Positions 36,811-44,815 of a DNA stretch of 64,000 nt are shown here, piece by piece (positions within the stretch are counted from its first letter, which is position 1; the number at the start of each line of letters is the position of its first letter). The stretch covers positions 434,001-498,000 of the forward strand of contig CAZKFM010000002.1 in assembly GCA_964552195.1 (NCBI GenBank), written 5' to 3'. This DNA is from CAZKAP01 sp964552195 (GTDB taxonomy: Bacteria > Bacteroidota > Bacteroidia > Flavobacteriales > Flavobacteriaceae). The position numbers and the translations under genes were made by a program. The notes under the pieces were generated by a model. That model was not told the origin of the DNA, did not search any database, and saw nothing but the letters and a program-made list of their open reading frames with translations.

Positions 36811-36824
36811 GCGACAGGACAAAA

Positions 36825-36853
36825 TAAAAAAGGGGCCGATTCGGCCCCTTTTT
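36825..36853. terminator. Bidirectional terminator, paralogue 2 / htpG
   Basis: aggggccga (36831-36839) pairs with tcggcccct (36841-36849), flanked by an A run on the left and a T run on the right, so it can end transcripts from both the + strand exported gene and the - strand htpG, which stops at 36871. Confidence 0.85.
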
Positions 36854-36870
36854 TGATTAGTATGCAGATC

Positions 36871-38757
36871 CTACTTAATCAGGTCGTAGCTGCGCTGAAT
36901 GAACTTGGTCAGTTCTTCTCCCCTGAGCAGCCCTTTGGAAAGTCGGGCCAGATCAATGGACTGCCGGATCAGGCGGTGTCGTTTCTTTTCGGTTTTGGTC
37001 TGAAGAATTTGCCCGACCAGGTCATGATTGGTATTGACCACCAGGTTGTACATATCCGGCATACTGCCTGCTCCGAACATGCCCCCGCCTCCAGTCTGCT
37101 GCATCTCCTTCATTCTCCTCATAAATTCCGGTTCCGTTATGAGGAAGGGTGCCGCTCCGCTGTCCATGGACTCGAGCTGAACCAAGAACCCGTTGTCTTT
37201 GGCGACGGTTTCGATTTCATTTTTCAGCCGTTCCTTTTCTTCCTCACTGAGTTTTGAGATCGCTTCGTCTTCTTTCTTAATCAGGCTTTCTATGGGCCCT
37301 CCGTCCACACGTGTAAAGGTGACGTTTTCCTTTTCACCTTCCAGTTTCTGGATCAGATGGGGGACTATAGGGGAATCGAGTAGCAGTACTTCGTAGCCCT
37401 TTTCTTTGGCCGCTTCAATATAGCCGTGCTGGCCCTCGGTATCGCTGGCATAGAGAATCACCAGTTTATCGTCTTTGTCGGTCTGATGGGCTTTAATTTT
37501 TTCCTCGAGCTCCTCGAAGGTATAGTAAGTACCGTCCACCGTGGGATAGAAGGCGAATTTCTCGGCTTTCTCAAAGAACTTCTCCTCGGTGAGCATACCG
37601 TATTCGATAACCACTTTAATGTCGTTCCATTTCTGCTCGAATTCCTCTCTCTGATCCTTGAACAGGCTGCTCAGTTTGTCCGCCACCTTTCTGGTAATGT
37701 AGGAGGAAATCTTCTTAACAGAACCATCGGCCTGGAGGTAAGATCGGCTTACGTTCAATGGAATGTCCGGGGAATCGATTACCCCTCGGAGCATAGTCAG
37801 GAATTCCGGAACTATGCCTTCGACATTGTCTGTGATAAAGACCTGGTTCTGATACAATTGAATGCGGTCTTTCTGCACCGTCATATCCTGGGTGAGCCTG
37901 GGGAAGTAGAGTACGCCGGTAAGGTTAAAGGGATAATCCACGTTGAGGTGGATGTGGAACAGGGGTTCCTCGAACTGCATGGGGTATAGTTCCCGGTAAA
38001 ATCCCTTGTAGTCCTCGTCGTTAAGGTCTGATGGCGTGCGGGTCCATACCGGACGAGTATTATTTATAATGTTGTCTACTTCCCGGGTCGGTGCGGGATC
38101 GTCTTCCTTAGCGTCTTCCGGTTTGGGCAGGGTCTCCGTGCGGGTACCAAACTTGATGGGGATGGGCATGAACTTGTTGTACTTACCCATTAGCTCCTTG
38201 ATACGAGTTTCCTCAAGGAATTCGGTGCTGTCTTCCGCTATGTGCAGGATGATTTCAGTGCCCCTCTCTTTTCGGTCGGAGGTACCGAGTTCGAATTCTG
38301 GTGTTCCTTCGCAACTCCAGTGTACCGCGGGGGCGTCGGTGAAGGACTTGGTGTGAATTTCTACTTTTTCCGCCACCATGAATGAGGAATAGAAACCGAG
38401 GCCAAAGTGACCTATGATGCCTGCCTCCTTGCCGGCATCCTTGTATTTGTCCAGGAACTCTTCGGCTCCGGAGAAGGCTACCTCATTGATGTATTTGCGG
38501 ACCTCGTCTTCACTCATTCCGATACCCTGGTCGATAATGTGTAATGTTTTATTCTCTTTATCGACTTTAATTTCTATGATCGGATTCCCGTATTCCACTG
38601 TCGCCTCGCCGATGGAGGTAAGGTGCTTGAGTTTCAAGGTCGCATCCGTTGCATTGGAAACCAACTCACGAAGGAATATTTCGTGATCGCTGTACAGGAA
38701 TTTTTTGATCAGTGGAAAAATGTTGTCCACCGAAACATTGATTTTACCAGTCGCCAT
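36871..38757 (-). CDS. htpG: Chaperone HtpG (Hsp90)
   Basis: 628 residues. ATP-dependent chaperone. N-terminal GHKL ATPase motifs: ELVSNATDATLKLK, IIDQGIGMSEDEV and GHFGLGFYSSFMVA; middle domain PRLTQDMTVQKDRIQLYQNQVF (positions 37844-37909) resembles the substrate-binding loop region, and the C-terminal dimerisation domain ends RSYDLIK. The promoter region carries a palindromic site (38793-38808). Shares a terminator with the convergent gene. Confidence 0.97.
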   Translation of the reverse strand: MATGKINVSVDNIFPLIKKFLYSDHEIFLRELVSNATDATLKLKHLTSIGEATVEYGNPIIEIKVDKENKTLHIIDQGIGMSEDEVRKYINEVAFSGAEEFLDKYKDAGKEAGIIGHFGLGFYSSFMVAEKVEIHTKSFTDAPAVHWSCEGTPEFELGTSDRKERGTEIILHIAEDSTEFLEETRIKELMGKYNKFMPIPIKFGTRTETLPKPEDAKEDDPAPTREVDNIINNTRPVWTRTPSDLNDEDYKGFYRELYPMQFEEPLFHIHLNVDYPFNLTGVLYFPRLTQDMTVQKDRIQLYQNQVFITDNVEGIVPEFLTMLRGVIDSPDIPLNVSRSYLQADGSVKKISSYITRKVADKLSSLFKDQREEFEQKWNDIKVVIEYGMLTEEKFFEKAEKFAFYPTVDGTYYTFEELEEKIKAHQTDKDDKLVILYASDTEGQHGYIEAAKEKGYEVLLLDSPIVPHLIQKLEGEKENVTFTRVDGGPIESLIKKEDEAISKLSEEEKERLKNEIETVAKDNGFLVQLESMDSGAAPFLITEPEFMRRMKEMQQTGGGGMFGAGSMPDMYNLVVNTNHDLVGQILQTKTEKKRHRLIRQSIDLARLSKGLLRGEELTKFIQRSYDLIK

Positions 38758-38780
38758 AAATAAAGTTTTTGACCAGGGTG

Positions 38781-38813
38781 CAAAAAGAATACCAGCCTTA
38801 AATGGCTGACAAA
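38781..38813 (-). promoter_or_regulatory. htpG promoter region with palindrome
   Basis: On the minus strand TTTG (38810-38813) is followed by cagcc-N6-ggctg (38793-38808) and then TATTCTTTTTG (38781-38791). The palindrome sits between the putative -33 and -7 elements. The -7 is not a perfect TAnnTTTG, so the assignment is tentative. Confidence 0.4.
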
Positions 38814-38888
38814 CTGACAGAGATCAGCGGTAATTCTGGGAAAGCGAGTCGTAAAGAAAAATTTAACACAAAAAATGTTTAGTATTTA

Positions 38889-38918
38889 TTGTTTAATATT
38901 AAACAAATAGTACTTTTG
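38889..38918 (+). promoter_or_regulatory. Promoter with 18-bp palindrome, upstream of TetR-like gene
   Basis: TTG (38889-38891), 19 nt, then TACTTTTG (38911-38918): a full Bacteroidota promoter. The sequence TTGTTTAATATTAAACAA (38889-38906) is a perfect 18-bp palindrome covering the -33 element, a classic repressor position. Half-sites TGTTTA recur at 38876 and 39048. The neighbouring TetR-like protein is the natural candidate to bind it. Confidence 0.6.
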
Positions 38919-38923
38919 AAGTG

Positions 38924-39026
38924 TGGAAGAGAATTGCTGTGATTAAGCTTTTTTCTTAACGAGTTTGTTTATTTATTGGTTAGGTTGTTGAAAGCGTACG
39001 TTTCCCAGGCGTACGCTTTCTTTTTT
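38924..39026 (+). ncRNA. Candidate ~100-nt small RNA or terminated leader
   Basis: Bounded by the promoter at 38889-38918 and a strong terminator at 38990-39026; no convincing protein is encoded between. It contains a small stem ttaag/cttaa and the terminator stem. It could be a stand-alone regulatory RNA or a 5' leader whose terminator controls read-through into the TetR-like gene 62 nt later. Not matched to any RNA family I know. Confidence 0.4.
38990..39026 (+). terminator. Strong intrinsic terminator upstream of TetR-like gene
   Basis: Perfect 11-bp stem gaaagcgtacg (38990-39000) / cgtacgctttc (39010-39020), 9-nt loop, followed by six T. It lies in a 331-nt gene-free region and does not follow any gene on this strand. 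Confidence 0.85.
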
Positions 39027-39061
39027 GCTCATTTTTAAGAAGCGAAATGTTTAAATAATCG

Positions 39062-39069
39062 TATTTTTG
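39062..39069 (+). promoter_or_regulatory. -7 box directly upstream of TetR-like gene
   Basis: TATTTTTG matches TAnnTTTG, 19 nt before ATG 39089, with a TGTTTAA half-site at 39048-39054 just upstream. No TTG at normal -33 spacing. Confidence 0.35.
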
Positions 39070-39088
39070 ATTCAACAAAATAAGAGTC

Positions 39089-39748
39089 ATGGCCACAAAA
39101 GCTGCTGCCCTCACAGAAGACAAACTAATTTCGCTTTACATGGATGAAGTCCTGGAGCAGGAAGTGTACCCTAAATCGGTTTACAAGTTCTGTAAGGCAA
39201 ATGGAATAAAGGAGGAGGAATTCTATAAATTATTTGGCTCATTCGATGCCATCCAGCAGCGAATATGGCTTAAGTTCTGCGAGAACACTACTGGGCTACT
39301 CGAAAAGAACAAAGAATACGCCGGATACTCCAACCGGGAAAAGATGCTCACCTTCTTTTATACCTTTTTCGAATTGCTGACCCTAAATCGAAGTTTTGTA
39401 CTTTTTGTGCTAAACCAGAGCGGGGACCCAAGGAGCTGGGAGCAATTGAAGCCGCTTAGAGGGCTGCGCGGAAAAATCAAGGAGTTTGCCACAGAACTCA
39501 TCGAAGAGGGTAATAGCGAAAAGTCTTACCGACTGTCTCAGCGCAATCCCAGGATATTTTCTGAAGGAGCCTGGGTACAGTTTATGTTCCTTTTACACTT
39601 TTGGAAGGAGGATCAGTCCCCACAGTTTGAAAAAACAGATGTGGCCATCGAAAAGTCCGTAAATGCCATTTTTGACCTATTTGATAGCTCTCCACTTGAA
39701 ACCTTATTGGATTTTGGCAAATTCCTGTACAAGGAATCGGGAATGTAA
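39089..39748 (+). CDS. TetR-like transcriptional regulator
   Basis: 219 residues. The N-terminal helices (residues 10-55: SVYKFCKANGIKEEEFYKLF) form a divergent helix-turn-helix of the TetR type, followed by an all-helical C-terminal domain (MLTFFYTFFELLTLNRSFVL) as in TetR proteins of Flavobacteriia. The HTH is weaker than in classic members, so a non-DNA-binding role is possible. The gene starts 19 nt before an ABC1 kinase gene and behind a region with palindromic operator-like sites, consistent with control of its own operon. Confidence 0.8.
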   Translation: MATKAAALTEDKLISLYMDEVLEQEVYPKSVYKFCKANGIKEEEFYKLFGSFDAIQQRIWLKFCENTTGLLEKNKEYAGYSNREKMLTFFYTFFELLTLNRSFVLFVLNQSGDPRSWEQLKPLRGLRGKIKEFATELIEEGNSEKSYRLSQRNPRIFSEGAWVQFMFLLHFWKEDQSPQFEKTDVAIEKSVNAIFDLFDSSPLETLLDFGKFLYKESGM

Positions 39749-39767
39749 CCAAAATAGCACCATCTGA

Positions 39768-41111
39768 ATGAAAACATTGGATAGCATACCTACGGGTAAG
39801 GTAGAACGCGCAGGGAAACTTGTGCAAACTGGGGCCAGGATTGGAGCCAATTATGTCAAGTACTATTCCCGTAAACTGGTAAATCCGGATACTGGAAAAG
39901 AAGAACTCGACGAGGATAATGCCGCTGATATATACGACGGTTTGAAAAGCCTCAAGGGGAGTGCACTCAAAGTTGCTCAGATGCTAAGTATGGAGAAAAA
40001 CCTACTTCCCAGGGCCTATGTAGAGCGCTTCTCGCTATCCCAGTTTTCTGTCCCTCCGCTCTCGGCCCCCCTGGTTCGAAAGACCTTTAAGAAGTACTTC
40101 GGAGAATACCCCGAGGACCTCTTCGATCGGTTTGATACGCAATCCGTTAATGCGGCCAGCATAGGTCAGGTTCACCGGGCTTTCAAAGACGGAGAGGAAT
40201 TGGCGGTTAAGATTCAGTATCCCGGAGTTCGCGACAGCATCAGTAGCGATCTGGCGATAGTTAAGCCCATCGCGGTACGGATGTTCAATCTCCAGGGTTC
40301 CGATACGGCCAAGTACTTCAAGGAGGTTGAAGAGAAATTAACCGAGGAAACGGATTATATGCTGGAACTCCGCCAGAGCCGGGAAATTACGGAGGCTTGT
40401 GCCCATCTTCCCCATATGAAGTTCCCCGTTTATTACGAGGAACTCTCCTGTGACCGGATCTTGACCATGACCTGGATGCACGGTGAACATATCGGCGAGT
40501 TTACCAACAAGGAGTTCGATCCTGCCGACGGCAATCGCCTTGGGCAGGCTCTATGGAATTTCTACATGTTTCAGATACACGGCCTGCGTAAAGTACATGC
40601 CGATCCTCACCCCGGAAACTTTCTGATCAGTGATCAGGGGGATCTGATTGCCATAGATTTTGGGTGCATTAAGGTAATCCCTGAAGAATTCTACAATCCG
40701 TACTTCGAGTTAGCAAGAGCGGAATCCTTGGAAGATGACGAATTCTTCACGAAAAAAATGTGGGAACTTGAGATACTCACTCATTCGGATGGCCCTAAGG
40801 AACAGGAATTCGTCAAGGCCTTATTCCGCGAAATGCTTCAGCTTTTTACCTCTCCCTTTCAGCACGATGAGTTCGATTTTGGGGATGAAGGATTCTGGTC
40901 ACAGATAGCCGATTTGAGCGCGCGATATCAGAAAGATGAAACGATTAAGAAAATGGATGGTAGTCGAGGTTCTCGGCACTTCCTGTATATGAACCGAACG
41001 TTCTTCGGTCTGTATCATCTTCTACACGATCTGAGAGCCAAAGTGAGCATCAATGACTCCTTGCAATACCTGGATACAGACCAAGCTAAGATACCCGGCC
41101 TGGCCCAATAA
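39768..41111 (+). CDS. ABC1/AarF (UbiB-like) atypical kinase
   Basis: 447 residues. Family motifs: KxGQ-like KGSALKVAQMLS (about residues 62-75), Ala-rich loop AASIGQVHRA replacing the Gly loop, AVKIQYPGV (Lys), catalytic HADPHPGNFLI and metal-binding AIDFGCIKVI. No C-terminal membrane helices are evident, unlike E. coli UbiB. Homologues support quinone or lipid metabolism through ATPase activity. It follows the TetR-like gene by 19 nt, so they form an operon. Confidence 0.9.
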   Translation: MKTLDSIPTGKVERAGKLVQTGARIGANYVKYYSRKLVNPDTGKEELDEDNAADIYDGLKSLKGSALKVAQMLSMEKNLLPRAYVERFSLSQFSVPPLSAPLVRKTFKKYFGEYPEDLFDRFDTQSVNAASIGQVHRAFKDGEELAVKIQYPGVRDSISSDLAIVKPIAVRMFNLQGSDTAKYFKEVEEKLTEETDYMLELRQSREITEACAHLPHMKFPVYYEELSCDRILTMTWMHGEHIGEFTNKEFDPADGNRLGQALWNFYMFQIHGLRKVHADPHPGNFLISDQGDLIAIDFGCIKVIPEEFYNPYFELARAESLEDDEFFTKKMWELEILTHSDGPKEQEFVKALFREMLQLFTSPFQHDEFDFGDEGFWSQIADLSARYQKDETIKKMDGSRGSRHFLYMNRTFFGLYHLLHDLRAKVSINDSLQYLDTDQAKIPGLAQ

Positions 41112-41225
41112 ACAAACCGGTTGTGGGGTGCAGATTTAGCTCTAAGTCAGTCGTGGCGGCAGGTTTCGGGGCAAACCACAGCAGATTGTCTTAAATTTAC
41201 CCCTGTATATTTTTTGGACTGAGTT

Positions 41226-42233
41226 ATGTACCGATCGAAAATCAGAGGGCTGGGGTATTACGTGCCGGAACGGGTGGTCACCAACGACGACCTTACGAAG
41301 CTCATGGATACCAGCGACGAGTGGATCCAGGAAAGGACTGGAATCAAGGAACGTCGTCATATTGTACCTGGAGAGGAAACCACCTCATCCATGGGTGTCA
41401 AGGCAGCCAGAAAGGCCATCGAAGATGCCGGTATAGAAAAAGACGATATCGATTTCATCATTTTTGCAACCCTGAGCCCGGACTTCTATTTTCCCGGTCC
41501 TGGAGTACTGGTCCAAAGAGACCTGGGCTTACCTACTATTGGGGCCTTGGATGTTCGGAACCAGTGTTCTGGTTTCGTCTATGGCTTATCTGTAGCCGAT
41601 CAGTTCGTCCGCAGCGGCATGTACAAAAACATACTCCTGATAGGAGCCGAGGTGCATTCCAAGGGTCTGGATTTCACTACCCGTGGGCGCGGAGTTACCG
41701 TTATATTCGGTGACGGAGCGGGAGCGGCAATAATCAGTCGTAGCGAGGATGAAGAAAGCGGAATACTCTCCACCCATCTCCATTCTCAGGGAGAACACGC
41801 AGAGGAGCTTTCTCTTTTATCTCCCGGTATGGGGCGCCGCTGGGTTACCGACATACTTCGGGATGGCAATCCGGAAGACACTTCCTTTTATCCGTATATG
41901 AACGGTCAATTCGTTTTTAAAAATGCGGTGCAGCGATTCAGAGAGGTCATTACCGAGGGACTTGAGGCCAATGGTCTGGGTGCCGATGCGATTGACCTCT
42001 TGATTCCGCACCAGGCTAATCTCAGGATATCCCAGTTCGTACAGAAACAATTCAGGCTCAGCGACGATCAGATATACAATAACATCACCAAGTACGGTAA
42101 TACCACGGCTGCCTCCATTCCCATAGCACTGGCCGAAGCCCGGGATCTGGGCATGCTGAAGTCTGGGGACCTTTTGGTGCTGGCGGCTTTCGGAAGCGGC
42201 TTCACCTGGGGTAGCGCCATCATACGGTGGTAA
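41226..42233 (+). CDS. 3-oxoacyl-ACP synthase III (FabH-like)
   Basis: 335 residues. Condenses acetyl- or other acyl-CoA with malonyl-ACP. Catalytic Cys in RNQCSGFVYG (about C114), His in LIPHQANLRI (about H262) and Asn in YGNTTAASIP (about N292). It is not in a fab cluster, and it differs from housekeeping FabH in the substrate region (SQGEHAEELSLLSPGMGRRW), so it may be a paralogue with another acyl substrate. It starts 114 nt after the ABC1 gene. Confidence 0.88.
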   Translation: MYRSKIRGLGYYVPERVVTNDDLTKLMDTSDEWIQERTGIKERRHIVPGEETTSSMGVKAARKAIEDAGIEKDDIDFIIFATLSPDFYFPGPGVLVQRDLGLPTIGALDVRNQCSGFVYGLSVADQFVRSGMYKNILLIGAEVHSKGLDFTTRGRGVTVIFGDGAGAAIISRSEDEESGILSTHLHSQGEHAEELSLLSPGMGRRWVTDILRDGNPEDTSFYPYMNGQFVFKNAVQRFREVITEGLEANGLGADAIDLLIPHQANLRISQFVQKQFRLSDDQIYNNITKYGNTTAASIPIALAEARDLGMLKSGDLLVLAAFGSGFTWGSAIIRW

Positions 42234-42323
42234 TTCCGAGGATTTCTCATGTGAGTTACATCGGACTGTACGATTAGGTAGTAGTGAATCCCTACCCTTT
42301 ACGGGCTGTGTTCAGTGCCTATT

Positions 42324-42352
42324 AAAAAAAGCCGCCCGGTTACCCGGACGGC
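42324..42352 (-). terminator. Terminator of the sodium:solute symporter gene
   Basis: Read on the minus strand: gccgtccgg/ccgggcggc stem (42331-42352, one mismatch, 4-nt loop) followed by seven T (42324-42330). It lies downstream of the symporter gene. The rest of 42234-42515 holds no gene or other clear element. Confidence 0.75.
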
Positions 42353-42515
42353 ACATTGCACGGCTCTAACTCTACTAAACACTAACCATTAACTACAATA
42401 AAAGCCCAAACCGCGCATTATTTTTAGACGGGCATATTACGGCAGGATTACGGAAAAATTTCGGCATTAACGCAGATTTAGCAGTATAAACCGAGAATCT
42501 TAAAAGCTTTAATAC

Positions 42516-43982
42516 TTATTTCCGGTCCCGGAGCAGGAAAAGTCCTAAAAAGGTGATTATACCATTGATGAGCAGGAGTTCGTAGCCCAGGTCATAACCG
42601 CCCAGGCTTTCCCTGGGGAGGAAATCCAGAAGCGCTATCAGGACCACTGCAGCAAGGCAGATCCACAGGGTCTTTTTGTCGGAGACGATATATCGCGTGA
42701 AATAGCCGAAAGCGTACAGGCCCAGCAGCGGGCCATAGGTGTAACCCGCTATGGTCAGCACCCCGTCGATTACCGTAGTTCCCAATACGTACCTGAACAA
42801 AGTAATCACGAGTATGAGAACGGCTCCCATGGCCAGATGGATGCGGCTTCGGATACGTACAGCCTTATCGTCCTGCCGCTCCTTCATACCCAGGATATCT
42901 ACGTAAAAAGAAGTGGTTAAAGAGGTCAGCGCACTGTCCGCACTGCTGTACGCCGCGGCCAGTAGGCCCAGCATGAATACTACGATAACCCAGGCTCCCA
43001 GACCCTGATTCAAAGCTATTTCCGGGAAAAGCAGGTCGGTTTTGATTTCCCCATCTATGCTCGGAATCTCGATGCCCTCAAGCGAGGCATATTTAAAGAG
43101 CATGGCACCAAGGATCAGAAAGGCCAGGTTAACTAGGAGTAGGATCAGACTGAAGCTGATCATATTCCATTGGGATTCCTTTACATTGCGGCAACTGAGA
43201 TTTTTCTGCATCATGTCCTGGTCCAGACCGGTCATGCATATGCTGATGAACATCCCTCCCAGCACGGATTTTAGCCAGTAGGACCGCTCCAGTGGCGAGT
43301 CGGTGACCCAGAGTTGAGTGTATTCGGCCAGTTCGCCTCCCGTCCATAGCGCCAGGGGTTGATTACCCAGTGCCAACCCAAGCTGATAAAGCACGGCTCC
43401 AAGAGCCAGCAACATACAAAGAGTCTGCAAGGTGTCCGTCCAGACTATCGTCCTGAGTCCACTGCGGAAGGTATACAGGTAAATCAGGGTAACCGAAAGG
43501 ATAACCGTAAGCTCGAATGGAACCCCCATAGCGTCAAATACGAAATACTGGAGTACTAAAGCCACCAGATACAGGCGAAATGAGGCTCCTATCACCCTGG
43601 AAATCAAAAAGAAAAAAGCTCCGGTCTTGTGGGTATTCCTTCCGAACCGATCGGAAAGGTATTCGTAGATCGAAGTCAGGTTCAGCTTGTAATAAAGGGG
43701 TAGTAAGACAAAGGCGATTACGGCATAGCCCAGCAGATAGCCGAAAACCACCTGCATATAGGTGAATTGGGTGGCCTGTACCGCCCCGGGTACTGAAATA
43801 AAAGTAACCCCGGAAAGCGAAGCGCCGATCATCCCGAAGGCCACCACAAACCAGGGGGATTTCTTGTTGGCCCTGAAAAAATTCGCATTACTGCGGTCTT
43901 TGCCGGTCAGGAATGAAATGCCCAACAGCAGCAGGAAATAGCCTCCTATCAGCGCTAACAGCAGGTAATTGTTGATTTGCAT
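42516..43982 (-). CDS. Sodium:solute symporter family protein
   Basis: 488 residues with about 13 membrane segments. SSS-family signature: ASLSGVTFISVPGAVQATQF in the second helix region, SRVIGASFRLYLVALVLQYF, and GLDQDMMQKNLSC with AAYSSADSALTSLTTSF near helix 9, where the second sodium-site Ser/Thr cluster lies. The substrate cannot be predicted; the family carries sugars, amino acids, sialic acid and others. Divergent from recR, separated by about 156 nt. Confidence 0.9.
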   Translation of the reverse strand: MQINNYLLLALIGGYFLLLLGISFLTGKDRSNANFFRANKKSPWFVVAFGMIGASLSGVTFISVPGAVQATQFTYMQVVFGYLLGYAVIAFVLLPLYYKLNLTSIYEYLSDRFGRNTHKTGAFFFLISRVIGASFRLYLVALVLQYFVFDAMGVPFELTVILSVTLIYLYTFRSGLRTIVWTDTLQTLCMLLALGAVLYQLGLALGNQPLALWTGGELAEYTQLWVTDSPLERSYWLKSVLGGMFISICMTGLDQDMMQKNLSCRNVKESQWNMISFSLILLLVNLAFLILGAMLFKYASLEGIEIPSIDGEIKTDLLFPEIALNQGLGAWVIVVFMLGLLAAAYSSADSALTSLTTSFYVDILGMKERQDDKAVRIRSRIHLAMGAVLILVITLFRYVLGTTVIDGVLTIAGYTYGPLLGLYAFGYFTRYIVSDKKTLWICLAAVVLIALLDFLPRESLGGYDLGYELLLINGIITFLGLFLLRDRK

Positions 43983-44123
43983 AAAACGATTTTAGTCCAT
44001 CTCGGCATTCATCCTGCCGTTACTCCGGTTAACGTGTTCAGATCGGAACCTATTCCTTTTGTCACACGAATTTCGCAAGAAATATGTGAATACTCACTTT
44101 CGCCGGGACCGATGGCGGTATTG

Positions 44124-44131
44124 TACCTTTG
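44124..44131 (+). promoter_or_regulatory. -7 box just upstream of recR
   Basis: TACCTTTG matches TAnnTTTG and ends 7 nt before ATG 44139, implying a leaderless or nearly leaderless mRNA. A weak TTTC lies at 44098-44102. Confidence 0.45.
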
Positions 44132-44138
44132 CGGCATT

Positions 44139-44765
44139 ATGGCTATGGATTTACCCTCGCGTATATTGGAAGAAGCGGTCGATAAAGTGGCCCAGTTACC
44201 CGGAATTGGAAGAAGGACAGCCCTGAGGTTAGTTCTGCATCTGCTCAGGGAAGATGAACAAAAGACGGCTTATCTGGCCAATGCTTTGCTGCAGCTTAGG
44301 GAAGTCCGTCGATGCAGGCATTGCCACAACCTTTCGGATAACGATACCTGTGTGATTTGTTCCAGTCCTAAAAGGGACCGTAGCGTCATCTGTGTGGTCG
44401 AGGATATCACAGACGTAATGGCCATTGAAAACACAGGGGAGTACCGTGGCCTGTATCATATTCTGGGCGGAAAGATTTCGCCCATGGAAGGTGTGGGGCC
44501 TTCCGACCTGTACATCGACTCCTTACTGGAACGCCTCAGGCTAGGAGGCGTACAGGAACTGATTTTCGCACTCAGCGCCACCATGGAAGGAGACACCACT
44601 AACTTTTACATTTACCGTCAGCTGAACGGACTTGATCTGAAGACCAGCAGCATAGCCAGAGGGGTTGCCGTAGGCGACGAGCTGCAATATGCCGACGAGA
44701 TCACTCTGGGCAGGAGTATCCGCCAACGAGTGCCTTTCGAGGGAATTGCGGGTTCGGAAAAGTGA
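44139..44765 (+). CDS. recR: Recombination protein RecR
   Basis: 208 residues. Works with RecO and RecF to load RecA on gapped DNA. Helix-hairpin-helix KVAQLPGIGRRTALRLVLHL (about residues 14-33), zinc finger CRHCHNLSDNDTCVIC (positions 44314-44361), then Toprim VVEDITDVMAIENTG and C-terminal GVAVGDELQYADEITLGRSI. The frame stays open up to 43977, but the family starts at MAMDLPSR and a promoter box lies just before it, so I use ATG 44139. Confidence 0.95.
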   Translation: MAMDLPSRILEEAVDKVAQLPGIGRRTALRLVLHLLREDEQKTAYLANALLQLREVRRCRHCHNLSDNDTCVICSSPKRDRSVICVVEDITDVMAIENTGEYRGLYHILGGKISPMEGVGPSDLYIDSLLERLRLGGVQELIFALSATMEGDTTNFYIYRQLNGLDLKTSSIARGVAVGDELQYADEITLGRSIRQRVPFEGIAGSEK

Positions 44766-44787
44766 TGCATCTGCGATCGATATTTAA

Positions 44788-44795
44788 TAGCTTTG
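44788..44795 (+). promoter_or_regulatory. -7 box for the E2-exonuclease-FAH-Hpt-cinA operon
   Basis: TAGCTTTG matches TAnnTTTG; ATG 44816 lies 20 nt downstream. No TTG at the expected -33 spacing is seen. Confidence 0.4.
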
Positions 44796-44815
44796 TACTC
44801 ATATAATAGTAGCGC

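Noticed and set aside
38921..38959. 13-codon GTG frame inside the candidate small RNA
   Set aside because: Its first codon lies before the predicted transcription start (about 38923) and there is no ribosome-binding site, so a leader peptide is not credible.
43977..44138. Longer recR start at 43977
   Set aside because: The extra 54 residues have no RecR similarity and lie upstream of a likely promoter box at 44124-44131.
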